A stretch of 64,000 bases of DNA from Phycisphaerales bacterium (GTDB taxonomy: Bacteria > Planctomycetota > Phycisphaerae > Phycisphaerales > UBA1924), in NCBI GenBank assembly GCA_026982335.1, contig JALSHH010000047.1, positions 62,001-126,000 on the forward strand, in the 5' to 3' direction. The notes under the pieces were generated by a model. That model saw only the letters and a list, made by a program, of their open reading frames with translations, searched no databases and was not told where the DNA came from. Positions 24,713 to 33,874 of this stretch are shown piece after piece (position 1 is the stretch's first letter; each line of letters begins with the position of its first letter). The position numbers and the translations under genes are program-made.

Positions 24713-25483
24713 TTATCCCAGCAAATCGGCAATCTCGTCGTCAACGGGGTTGGACGCCCGATTGTCCTTCGGTCCCTTCTTCGATTTCTTTTTTGGTGCT
24801 TTCGCATGTGACTCTTCCTGCTGCTCAGCAAGTTCATCAGCTGCGTTCTGAGCAGCGACCTGAGCTTCAAGTTCGGCAAGATCCTCTTCTGCCTGTTTCT
24901 TCCCCTCTTGGAAAAGCCGATCCTTGATCGCCTTGATTTTGTCCTTGTCTGGTGAGAGCAAAAGAGTGATCGAACGGCCAGCAGTCTTCGGCGCCATATC
25001 AATCTTCGAGACATCGGCAAGGTCTTGACAAATCTGGAACATTCGTTCTTCGCCCATCTGCTTGTGGACAATTTCCCGTCCTCGGAAGCGCTGAACGATC
25101 TGGACCTTATGCCCCGCCATTAAAAACCGCCGTGCCTGATCAATTCTGATCTTCACATCATGCGGATCAATTTTGAGCGATCGTCCGAGCCGAATCTCTT
25201 TGAGCTCGCTCCCGTGCTGGCGTGCTTTGGCTTCTTTTTTGGACTGATCGTACTTGTGCTTCCCATAGTCCATGATCTTGCAAACGGGCGGACGCGAATC
25301 TGCAACGACCTCAACAAGATCAAGCCCCGCTGCCTGTGCCATGCGCATGGCATCGGGTGTATCAACAAGCCCACGCTGCTCCCCGTTTTCGTCGATGAGA
25401 CGGATCGGCGAGATACGGATCATATGGTTCACTCGGGTCCGGTTGGCCGGGCCTTGGCTCTTTATAAATCGTCTACGGGCGAT
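24713..25483 (-). CDS. infC: Translation initiation factor IF-3, probable AUC start
   Basis: 256 residues from the proposed start. IF-3 keeps the 30S subunit free and checks start codons. The N-domain (RISPIRLIDENGEQRGLVDT) and C-domain (KEIRLGRSLKIDPHD; GHKVQIVQRFRGREI) are both complete, and a Lys-rich tail of about 60 residues (KAPKKKSKKGPK) follows. No ATG precedes the domain; a TTG at 25501 would overlap the Shine-Dalgarno. AAGGAG at 25491-25496 lies seven bases before an in-frame ATC (25481-25483). infC is known to use rare starts (AUU in E. coli) for autoregulation, so AUC is the best choice. rpmI and rplT do not follow. Confidence 0.93.
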   Translation of the reverse strand: MARRRFIKSQGPANRTRVNHMIRISPIRLIDENGEQRGLVDTPDAMRMAQAAGLDLVEVVADSRPPVCKIMDYGKHKYDQSKKEAKARQHGSELKEIRLGRSLKIDPHDVKIRIDQARRFLMAGHKVQIVQRFRGREIVHKQMGEERMFQICQDLADVSKIDMAPKTAGRSITLLLSPDKDKIKAIKDRLFQEGKKQAEEDLAELEAQVAAQNAADELAEQQEESHAKAPKKKSKKGPKDNRASNPVDDEIADLLG

Positions 25484-25490
25484 ATCTGGA

Positions 25491-25496
25491 CTCCTT
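25491..25496 (-). promoter_or_regulatory. Shine-Dalgarno that defines the infC start
   Basis: AAGGAG on the minus strand, seven bases before the ATC at 25481-25483. It is inside the coding frame if the TTG at 25501 were used, which argues against that start. Confidence 0.65.
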
Positions 25497-25633
25497 GCCA
25501 AACTTCTTGGCCTACGACAGGCATTGAATCACCGACACTGGTGACTCTGTGATGCTATTGAACCACCAAAGGGCTCACAAAGCAAGCCTTGATGGGGAAT
25601 AAGGAGAAGATGAGATGGACAGAATTGTGTAGA

Positions 25634-27094
25634 TTAGAGCACATTGAACAATACACTGATCAGAAGGAGCCCGACCACAATCAAAAATGGTGGCCAAAAC
25701 ACACGATCCATGACTCCACCAGAGATATTCGCCTTGTTTTCGGGAATTTCAGTTGCAACTTCCTCAACTTCGGCTTCAAAGGCAGCCAAGTCGTCAGTAT
25801 GAAACACATCCTTATGGGCAATCGGAGGTGTCTCCCCGTTTTTGATCGCCCGCAGGTCAATCAACAAATCCGTACAGTTCTGGTACCGATCTTTGACCTT
25901 CTTGGCCATCATCATCTCAATGACCTCGGAGATGCCCGCCCCGAGTTTGGGATTCACATGATCTGGGGGGATCAGTTCGTTCTTGAGGTGCTTGTGCATG
26001 ACCGACGAAGGGTTCTTACCCTCGAAGGGCACCGATCCGGTCACCATGTGGTACAGGGTGACCCCTAAGGAGTAGATGTCGGCGGGAGGGCCGATGCCTT
26101 TTTCCCCTCGGATTTGCTCGGGTGAAATATAGTACGGCGTACCAAAGGCCCGACCCGCCTCGGCTTCGGCAGTTTCGACATCGCTCATCGCCCGTGCCAA
26201 CCCCATGTCGGCGAGTTTGACGACGCCCTCCTTGGTAATCATGATGTTCTTGGGTTTCACATCCCGATGGATCAGTCCGCGCTGATGGGCATGTTCAAGT
26301 GCTTCGGCAACTTGGATGGCGATATCAATCGCATCCGCCTCCTTGAATCGTTTGTGCGTAACAATATCTTCGTGAATGCTTCGCCCTTCAACATACTCCA
26401 TCACAAAGAAATACATATCCCCCTCGTTGCCCACATCAAAAGCTTGGACAATGTTGGGGTGATTAAGCGAAGCGGCTGCCCGCCCCTCAGCAAAAAACCG
26501 CTCGATGAACTGGGGGTTCTGGGAAAATTTCTTGGGAAGTTTCTTGATCGCAACCATCCGGTCGAGCGAGATTTGTTTGGCCTTGTAGACCGTCGCCATG
26601 GCCCCGGCACCGAGTTTGCCCAGAATCCTGTACCCGGTAATTGAGGCGCCCGAACGCTCGGCTTCGATGGCTTCACGCAAGCGAGCAATCTGGCGTTTCG
26701 TAACAAATTCTTTGTGAACAAGTACTTGAGCCAAGGAATTGGAAAGAGTCTCAGACTTTGTCGATTCCGATTTGCCCTCAGCCCGTGTCAATGTCAGGCA
26801 ATGCTTAACTTCTTCCGGAGTCGCAAGCCCTTGATCGACAACCAAACGCCCAATGAGCGTATCAAGATTCGTCCCATCCTTGGTGACCGCCATAATCGAC
26901 TTTTCAGCATCGGCGATCGAAATCGGGTCATCACTGCCAATGGATTCGGCACCAAAGGGAGCAGTATCCTCGGACGAGTTGTGATCGTCACTGAGTTGGA
27001 CATCCTCGCTCGTCGAGCGATCGACCCGGTGGTTGGGTTGGTTGTTGGCTTGGTCGCTCACGCAGTTGGTTCCGTGTTCCTGTATCTGGTTCAT
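25634..27094 (-). CDS. Membrane-anchored serine/threonine protein kinase
   Basis: About 486 residues. The kinase domain (about residues 150-410) has GKLGAGAMATVY (Gly-loop), VAIKKL (Lys), HRDVKPKN (catalytic loop), ADMGLA in place of DFG, and GTPYYISPEQIRG. A single C-terminal helix (FWPPFLIVVGLLLISVLFNVL) anchors it with the kinase in the cytoplasm and almost nothing outside. The N-terminal region holds two short related helical segments (TLIGRLVVDQGLATPEEV; SLAQVLVHKEFVTKRQI) like the MshEN/T2SSE-N motif. The start ATG at 27094 is preferred over 27181. It is divergent from the transporter gene. Targets unknown. Confidence 0.92.
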   Translation of the reverse strand: MNQIQEHGTNCVSDQANNQPNHRVDRSTSEDVQLSDDHNSSEDTAPFGAESIGSDDPISIADAEKSIMAVTKDGTNLDTLIGRLVVDQGLATPEEVKHCLTLTRAEGKSESTKSETLSNSLAQVLVHKEFVTKRQIARLREAIEAERSGASITGYRILGKLGAGAMATVYKAKQISLDRMVAIKKLPKKFSQNPQFIERFFAEGRAAASLNHPNIVQAFDVGNEGDMYFFVMEYVEGRSIHEDIVTHKRFKEADAIDIAIQVAEALEHAHQRGLIHRDVKPKNIMITKEGVVKLADMGLARAMSDVETAEAEAGRAFGTPYYISPEQIRGEKGIGPPADIYSLGVTLYHMVTGSVPFEGKNPSSVMHKHLKNELIPPDHVNPKLGAGISEVIEMMMAKKVKDRYQNCTDLLIDLRAIKNGETPPIAHKDVFHTDDLAAFEAEVEEVATEIPENKANISGGVMDRVFWPPFLIVVGLLLISVLFNVL

Positions 27095-27351
27095 ACGCCG
27101 GACTATTCGTACCAAATAGTCGCTCTGTTTCAGTGCACCCATCCGAATCGACAAGATAGAGCACCCAGATTCATCTGTCAAATCAAGGGAAATCTACCCC
27201 ATATGCACATAATCGGACTATCCGCCCCCGGGCTCAAGGTCTGCCCGACAAACTTCAAGCGATTCTAGGTCCCGATAAACCGAAGGAGCAAACATCTTCA
27301 CCTCGTGAGGCGTATTTGCCCATCGGGCTCCTAACCCTCTACACTTTCCTT

Positions 27352-29385
27352 ATGCTCGTCACTGAATCGAGGCCTCGCAATCTCAGGTGGATCCATGCCG
27401 GGCCTCTGCTCTATGGCGACTGGGGAACCTCACGGCTTTATGTCCTCGGGTTGGCCTTCCTCTATACTGCCCATGCTTCGATTGTGTATCTGGCTGCCAT
27501 CGGGCTGTTGATGATCGCGGTGTCGTGGGCCTACACGATCATTTGTCGGTGCTTTCCCGATGGGGGCGGGGTCTATACCGCTGCCCGCCAGCTCTCCCCA
27601 ACACTCTCAGTCATTGGCTCAACATTGCTGCTCAGCGGCTACATCATGACGGCAGCAATCTCGGTCATCGAAGCGTTCCACTATTTTCATGTGGGCGAAC
27701 ATCTCGTTCTCCCGTTATCCGTCATGGCAATCGTGCTCGTTGGTGGGATCAACTGGCTCGGGGCCAAGAGTGCCGGCAAGTTTGCCCTCATCATCGCGTT
27801 GACTGCCCTTGGTGTCTCAGCCGTGATGGCGGTGATGGCGATTCCATTTTTCATTCGGGGAATCGACACCATCTCGTTCGATTTCTTCCGCGAGACCTCC
27901 GCTGGCCATGCCTGGGTGAACTTTACCAAAATCTGCTTGGCATTGGCAGGGGTCGAGGCGGTCGCCAACATGACTGGGTTGATGAAAAAACCGGTAGATC
28001 GAGAAGCCAAGCGGACGATCTGGCCTGTGTCAATCGAAGTGGTTGGATTGAATCTGGTCTTTGGACTCGCCTTGGCAGGGCTGAGTTTTGCAGTCTTGGG
28101 CACTTCGATGGTAGACTACACTACCCCTGACGAGGTTCGCCTTCAAGAGACCCGATCCGCGTTCATCGAGACACTCCCCGAAGACCTGGCGTCCACACTG
28201 AGCTCGGAATCAGGGTTCACACTCACCCGCGAACACCTCGAGACACTCTCGGAAGAATCGCTGGCCGCCTACGAAGTGCTCGAAGAACACGAATCGCAAG
28301 TCGAGCAGTATACCAACGCCTCGATGCGCGTCATCGCGACCGAGGCGGCCACCCACACGATGGGAACCAAGTTCGGTAATGCCTTTGGCACCGTCGCCGG
28401 GATCACCTTTGGGTTGCTCTTGCTTTCGGCAACCAATACCGCCGTGATGGCGATGGTGTCCGTATTCTTTGCGATGGCCCAAGACAATGAGTTGCCCAAG
28501 GCGTTGACCAAGTTGAACTATTCGGGTGTGCCTTGGGTTGGGTTGATTGTGTCAGTGATGATCCCGATTGTGGTGATTCTCGTCGAGCAGAATGTGACGG
28601 TCTTGGCGTCGTTGTATGTGCTGGGCGTGACGGGTGCCATTACCGTGACGGTGCTTTCGTCGGCCTACAACAAGGAGCTCGACATCGGAACCATCAGCCG
28701 GATGCTGATGTGGATTCTCGGGCTCTTTTTGCTCTCGATCAGTCTGACGATTGCCCTCACCCAACCGGTCTCAACCGCCTTTAGTGGCACGCTCGTCGCC
28801 CTGGCCTTGGGTGTGCGGACGATCCGCTCATCGACCCTCGTCGATACCGGCGAAGCACTCGAAGCCCCCACCACCGGTTGGCTTGCGATGCTCAAGGGGA
28901 TCGAGATCAAGATCGACCCCGACAAACCCAAGATCATGCTCGCTGCTCGTGGTCGATATCAATCTGAATATGCCGTCGATCTGGCCAAGCGTCGAGACGC
29001 AACCTTGTTTGCGATTTTTGTGCGTCCGATCCGGGTGATGGACCTGCGCCCCGGACAGGCCCCTCGAATTGAAACCGATGAATCGGCACAAGAGGCATTG
29101 GGAACGACAGCGATGCTTGCCAAAGAGGCGGGCGTTTCGTTTGTGCCGATCTATGTCACTTCCGAAACGATCGCCGACGAGATTCTTGACTACACCGTCA
29201 CCTACAGCTGTGATACGCTCATCATGGGTAAATCTCGCCGTTCGCTGTTTAGCCGAAGACTTGCGGGCGATGTGATTTCACAAGTTTCTGAAGCACTGCC
29301 CGGCGGAATCACACTGATTACTCGTGCATCGGAGACTCCCCATATTCTGATGCCTCCGGGGATAGGGACTCATTCGGGCAAGTGA
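27352..29385 (+). CDS. APC-family amino acid permease fused to UspA-like domain
   Basis: About 677 residues. Twelve or so membrane helices form an APC-superfamily transporter: DGGGVYTAARQLSPTL is the helix-3 region and NMTGLMKKPVDREAKRTIW a typical loop. About 75 soluble, Glu-rich residues are inserted in the middle (EVRLQETRSAF to ASMRVIATEAA). The C-terminal 160 residues (KPKIMLAARGRYQSEYAVDLA; DTLIMGKSRRSLFSRRLAGDV) match a universal stress protein domain with a nucleotide-binding GxxxxxLFSRRLxGD-like motif. UspA tails on APC permeases are thought to regulate transport by ATP or c-di-AMP. ATG at 27352 is chosen; the frame reaches 27316. Substrate unknown. Confidence 0.85.
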   Translation: MLVTESRPRNLRWIHAGPLLYGDWGTSRLYVLGLAFLYTAHASIVYLAAIGLLMIAVSWAYTIICRCFPDGGGVYTAARQLSPTLSVIGSTLLLSGYIMTAAISVIEAFHYFHVGEHLVLPLSVMAIVLVGGINWLGAKSAGKFALIIALTALGVSAVMAVMAIPFFIRGIDTISFDFFRETSAGHAWVNFTKICLALAGVEAVANMTGLMKKPVDREAKRTIWPVSIEVVGLNLVFGLALAGLSFAVLGTSMVDYTTPDEVRLQETRSAFIETLPEDLASTLSSESGFTLTREHLETLSEESLAAYEVLEEHESQVEQYTNASMRVIATEAATHTMGTKFGNAFGTVAGITFGLLLLSATNTAVMAMVSVFFAMAQDNELPKALTKLNYSGVPWVGLIVSVMIPIVVILVEQNVTVLASLYVLGVTGAITVTVLSSAYNKELDIGTISRMLMWILGLFLLSISLTIALTQPVSTAFSGTLVALALGVRTIRSSTLVDTGEALEAPTTGWLAMLKGIEIKIDPDKPKIMLAARGRYQSEYAVDLAKRRDATLFAIFVRPIRVMDLRPGQAPRIETDESAQEALGTTAMLAKEAGVSFVPIYVTSETIADEILDYTVTYSCDTLIMGKSRRSLFSRRLAGDVISQVSEALPGGITLITRASETPHILMPPGIGTHSGK

Positions 29386-29514
29386 ATGACCAAGGCACCA
29401 TCTTGTCGACCTGCCAGTGGCTCCTGACTCCTCCCTTCGCCAAGGAGTGTATGTTCTTTCTTTTCTTTACCGCACTGGTGTCAACCCCTGCCGAACCTTT
29501 CTACCCTTCCACCG

Positions 29515-32172
29515 ATGCCTACCGATGACCTGCCCGATTTCCTCGCTGACGACAATCTCCCCTCCAAACTCGATGGAGTACGAGAGGAAGATGACCCTAT
29601 CCTCGATGGGCTCACCGAGCCACAAAAGCAGGCTGTCCTCCATACCGAGGGTCCATTGCTGATTCTCGCTGCTGCGGGATCGGGCAAAACCCGTGTCATC
29701 ACCCGGCGTATTGCCCAGATCATCAAACAAGGCACCCCCCCCTGGAACATCCTCGCCTTGACCTTCACCAACAAGGCTGCCGGGGAGATGAGAGAACGGG
29801 TCACGGTCCAGATCTGTGGCCCACAGCCACCCGAACAACACACCCCCGATGGCGAAATCCTCAAACGCCCAACCGATCCTCAGATGCGTGGACTCACCGT
29901 CACCACCTTCCACTCGCTCTGCGCCCGCCTGTTGCGTCGCTACGCCGAACGAGCCAACATCGAAGGACTCAAACCTGACTACACCATCTACGATTCATCC
30001 GATCAGATGGCCGCGATGAAGAAGGTCCTCAAGGCGATGAGCCTCCAGGCCACCAACTGGCCCCCACGCACCGTCCTGAGTGCAATCTCCAACGCCAAGA
30101 ACAAACTGATGGATGCGAAAAAGTACGAAGCCAATGCCTTTGATTACTACTCCAAGCAGATCGCCAAAATCTACCTCCGCTACGAAGCCGTACTCAAGCA
30201 AGCGGGCGCGATCGACTTCGACGACCTCTTGCTCTACGCCGTCAAGATGCTCGAAACCAACTCCGACATCCACAACGAACTGGCATCGCGTTGGCGACAC
30301 CTGATGATCGACGAATACCAGGACACCAACTCGGTGCAGTTCAGGCTCACCTCCTTGCTCGCCGCCCCCCCTGCACCCTTGCCGGGAATGGAGCATGAAC
30401 CCCAATCCCTCAACATCTGCGCCGTCGGCGACCCCGACCAAGCAATCTATGGGTGGCGCGGAGCCGACATCTCCAACATTCTCGACTTCGAAAACCACTT
30501 CCCGGGTGCAAAAACAATCTTGCTCGGCGAGAACTTCCGATCGAGCGCGTTTATCTTGGCCGCGGCCGATTCGCTCATCAAGAAAAATAACAAACGGCGC
30601 GACAAACCCTTATTTACAAGCACCACCGGCGGCGAACCGATCGCCGTCATCCGTGTCAACAACGAACGACACGAAGGCGAACTCGTCACCGACTACTTCC
30701 AACGCCTGCATGATGACGAGGGGATCCAGTGGAAAGACATGGCCGTGTTCTACCGCACCAACGCCCTCTCACGGGTCATCGAAGACTCGATGCGATCGGC
30801 GGGCATCCCCTACAAGATCGCCCGAGGCACTGCCTTCTTTGATCGTGAAGAAATCAAGACCACCATCGCCTATCTCCGCGTCATCGCCAATCAGGCCGAC
30901 GCGATTTCCCTGCTCCGCGTAGTCAACACCCCAACGCGAGGCATCGGTAAAGCCACCCTCGATGTCATCCAGAATGCGGCCATCCGCGCCAACATCACCC
31001 TCTTTGAAGGACTCACCCGATCCAAAGAGCTCGGCCTGTCCCCGCGAGCCGTCACCTCGATCGACAAGTTCGTCACCATGATTAACCAATGGACCGGCGA
31101 GGGGTCATTCATGGGCGCCTCGGTGCCCTCGACCCTCCACGAACTCGTCGAACGGGTCATCACCGAATCAGGGCTCGAAGCCCACTACAAGAAACAGGCC
31201 AAAGCATCGGGCAACGAAACCGACGAAGAACGGCTCGACAACCTCTCCGAACTCATCACCTCCGCCAGAGACTTCGAGCGAGAATATGACCCCGCCAATG
31301 ATCCGGCAGCGTTCACCGACCCCCAAGCGGCAACCACAGGCGACATGGGCCAAGTCCCTGAACTCTTGGCCATGCTCCGCGCCTACCTCGAATCCATCGC
31401 TCTCGTCGCCGATGCCGATGCGGTCGATACCACTTCGGGCTCCGTCACCCTGATGACCCTGCACGCGAGCAAGGGTTTGGAGTTTCCCGCGGTGGCGATG
31501 ATCGCCCTCGAAGAAGGTACACTTCCTCACTCACGCGCCAATGAATCCCAAGCCGAACTTGAAGAAGAACGCCGACTCGCCTTCGTCGGCATCACCCGCG
31601 CCATGAAGCACCTCCAAATCACCTCCGCCAATCGACGAACCATCCGAGGCATGACCGAACGAACCATTCCCTCACGCTTTCTTGAAGAAATCGGCACCGA
31701 GGGTATCATCGTCTCCGATCAGACCGATGTGGACTTTGGAGCAGGCGAAAGAACAGGCGAATATGATGACGCCTTCGCACCCGGTCACGGTTCTGCTCTT
31801 CGCTCCTCAAGCAACTCATTCCGCAAGGGCTCCTTTGCCGGCTTCAGCCCTACTTCTGGACCCGATTCACCAAAGCACAAGGCCGATCTCGACAAGATCA
31901 ACCGTGCACGAGAACAACGCCTCGCCAATATCGTCCCTCGCCCAACCATTGCCTGCACCCACAACACACCCACCACGCCAACATCTCCCAAAGCATCCTC
32001 CGATGCAACCACAACCTACCCCCAAGGCTGCATCGTCCGCCATCCTCAGTTCGGCGAAGGCACCGTGATGAAAACCACCGCAGGCTCCAATGCCCGCGTG
32101 ATCGTCGAGTTCAAATCTGTAGGCCGAAAGACCTTGGTGCTCGAATACGCCAGACTCAAACGAGTGCGCTAA
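29515..32172 (+). CDS. pcrA: Superfamily 1 DNA helicase, PcrA/UvrD type
   Basis: 885 residues. It unwinds DNA 3' to 5' in excision and mismatch repair and displaces stalled RNA polymerase or RecA. Motifs: Q motif LTEPQKQAV, Walker A AAAGSGKT, motif Ia TFTNKAAGEM, motif II DEYQDTN, motif III GDPDQAIYGWRGA, motif V TLMTLHASKGLEFPAV, motif VI VGITRAMKHL. The C-terminal 50 residues (GCIVRHPQFGEGTVM to LEYARLKRVR) form the Tudor-like RNA-polymerase-binding tail of PcrA. The pcrA/uvrD choice is by that tail; Rep is less likely. It is convergent with the next gene. Confidence 0.93.
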   Translation: MPTDDLPDFLADDNLPSKLDGVREEDDPILDGLTEPQKQAVLHTEGPLLILAAAGSGKTRVITRRIAQIIKQGTPPWNILALTFTNKAAGEMRERVTVQICGPQPPEQHTPDGEILKRPTDPQMRGLTVTTFHSLCARLLRRYAERANIEGLKPDYTIYDSSDQMAAMKKVLKAMSLQATNWPPRTVLSAISNAKNKLMDAKKYEANAFDYYSKQIAKIYLRYEAVLKQAGAIDFDDLLLYAVKMLETNSDIHNELASRWRHLMIDEYQDTNSVQFRLTSLLAAPPAPLPGMEHEPQSLNICAVGDPDQAIYGWRGADISNILDFENHFPGAKTILLGENFRSSAFILAAADSLIKKNNKRRDKPLFTSTTGGEPIAVIRVNNERHEGELVTDYFQRLHDDEGIQWKDMAVFYRTNALSRVIEDSMRSAGIPYKIARGTAFFDREEIKTTIAYLRVIANQADAISLLRVVNTPTRGIGKATLDVIQNAAIRANITLFEGLTRSKELGLSPRAVTSIDKFVTMINQWTGEGSFMGASVPSTLHELVERVITESGLEAHYKKQAKASGNETDEERLDNLSELITSARDFEREYDPANDPAAFTDPQAATTGDMGQVPELLAMLRAYLESIALVADADAVDTTSGSVTLMTLHASKGLEFPAVAMIALEEGTLPHSRANESQAELEEERRLAFVGITRAMKHLQITSANRRTIRGMTERTIPSRFLEEIGTEGIIVSDQTDVDFGAGERTGEYDDAFAPGHGSALRSSSNSFRKGSFAGFSPTSGPDSPKHKADLDKINRAREQRLANIVPRPTIACTHNTPTTPTSPKASSDATTTYPQGCIVRHPQFGEGTVMKTTAGSNARVIVEFKSVGRKTLVLEYARLKRVR

Positions 32173-32176
32173 CACC

Positions 32177-33772
32177 TCACGCCGGACGAATCCCACGCTG
32201 CAGCTGCATCACCCGCTCGGTCTCTTCACGCCTGACATAATCAAGCGTGTGCTTGGCAATCCGCCAAGCGCCTTCCTCAGCGGTCACACTCGAACAATGC
32301 TCACTCAAACACCGATACATAAACTTGAACGCATCGCGAGGCTGCTGCATCGCCCCCAGTGCATCGACCACCTCGTTACGAGACGCATCCGCTGCAAACA
32401 AATCAATCAACGAAATCGGATCCGCGTTGGCAGGACGACATACACCAAGCCGAGCGTTGCACAGATCATATAAACTTGCGCCCGTCCAGCTGAGCCGTTC
32501 GATCATGTTCTGCTTGTCGAGCCGGGCCTCTTGGAAAAACGCGCTCGATTCCTTGAACAGCGCATGGCGAAGCTCGATCGGCAAAAGCATCTTGATGCCC
32601 ACCTTTTCGAGTTGAAGAAACTTGTTGTTGAACATCGGCCAGATGATCGAACGCATCCGATCCGCATCGCCGTTGACCAGCGTAGGCTCATCAACCCGAT
32701 CAATCACAATCAATATACCCGAGAAACCAAACGCCTCGACCACCCGTCTCAACCTCGCAAACATCGCGTAGCGTTGTTCATCAGACTCACTTGTGGGCAG
32801 CTCGCCCGAATGAAGCGTCGTTCGATTCAGCCGACGGATTGATCCCAGATATCCACTCATCGGCCGATTCACCATCCGCAACTGCTTGGCAACCTTACCC
32901 GCGACCCGATTGACCATCAGCCGATCCAACAAAAACGCCTTGACCAACAACGCACCCCACGCCAAGAACAAAATTCCTGACCCAACATCGATCGCACTGG
33001 CCAATGCACCATCGAATCCCATATAGATCCGTGACCACAAGAATAACGCCACCGCAGGCACCCATCCAATCCAAAGCCCCATCACCACAACCGCACCCAG
33101 CCCACCGGCAGGCAACCGAAGCAACTGACGCAGCTGCGTCGTGCGATGCCCGCTTGGATCGTTCGTGTCGTACACCGCCTGCAACAACAATAAATCTCGA
33201 CGAACCGCTGCGGGAAGTTTGCGTACCTTCTTGGCTGGGTGCTCCCCAAGATTCGCTGGAGGCGGATTCGTAGGCCCGGGCAAAATCGCATTGAGCACGC
33301 GCCCCGTCCCAATCGAAATCATCGCATCCATATGATCGACAAGCCTCATCCCTTCGAACGGATTCGCATCGCCCTTGATATGCGATTGTTTCTCATACTT
33401 GTCGAGCATCGCATTGAGATCATCGTAAGGAATCATGAAAATCTTGCGATCGGGATGCTCACGGTTGTGCCGATCAATCCGACCCGCGACCTGAAGTCGA
33501 ATCGCCGTCTTGCCCGCCCCCTTCTCCCCGAACACAATCGAGGTTGAAGGCTGATCCAACTCGCCCATAATTTTCTCAAAGTCCGAATGCACACTGGGCG
33601 TCAAAGGCTTGGCCAACGACCGATCCCCCGGCATCCCCTCCTCAGCGATCGACGACCGGGCCAAGTTCGGGTTGATCCCCATGCGCGCAAAGATCGAATC
33701 ATGCCGAGCTTCTTCCCCGCGAAAAGGGTTTTCGACGATTGACCAATGCTCGAAGAACTGCGAAAGATTCAT
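32177..33772 (-). CDS. KAP-like P-loop ATPase with embedded membrane helices
   Basis: About 531 residues. Walker A FGEKGAGKTA is at about residues 81-90 and a Walker B-like ILIVIDRVDEP near 355. Between them sit two or more membrane helices (LGAVVVMGLWIGWVPAVALFLW; VGSGILFLAWGALLVKAFLL). A P-loop domain split by membrane segments is the KAP ATPase layout. The C-terminal part is helical, with Arg-rich ends. Related ATPases occur in signalling and in some phage-defence genes, but no partner gene is next to it: pcrA is convergent and a phosphomannomutase lies upstream. ATG at 33772 is chosen, frame open to 33808. Function unknown. Confidence 0.72.
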   Translation of the reverse strand: MNLSQFFEHWSIVENPFRGEEARHDSIFARMGINPNLARSSIAEEGMPGDRSLAKPLTPSVHSDFEKIMGELDQPSTSIVFGEKGAGKTAIRLQVAGRIDRHNREHPDRKIFMIPYDDLNAMLDKYEKQSHIKGDANPFEGMRLVDHMDAMISIGTGRVLNAILPGPTNPPPANLGEHPAKKVRKLPAAVRRDLLLLQAVYDTNDPSGHRTTQLRQLLRLPAGGLGAVVVMGLWIGWVPAVALFLWSRIYMGFDGALASAIDVGSGILFLAWGALLVKAFLLDRLMVNRVAGKVAKQLRMVNRPMSGYLGSIRRLNRTTLHSGELPTSESDEQRYAMFARLRRVVEAFGFSGILIVIDRVDEPTLVNGDADRMRSIIWPMFNNKFLQLEKVGIKMLLPIELRHALFKESSAFFQEARLDKQNMIERLSWTGASLYDLCNARLGVCRPANADPISLIDLFAADASRNEVVDALGAMQQPRDAFKFMYRCLSEHCSSVTAEEGAWRIAKHTLDYVRREETERVMQLQRGIRPA

Positions 33773-33874
33773 CCACTGACTCCGCAAAGGAAAAAGCTCA
33801 AGGTGCATCCGATGCGACCATAACCCATTATAGAGGATTACGCGAACAATTGCAGGGTTTCTTCCGCCCCTTCT

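Noticed and set aside
32177-33772. Phage-defence island around the KAP-like ATPase
   Set aside because: The neighbours are a helicase and a sugar mutase of housekeeping type, with no nuclease or other effector gene.
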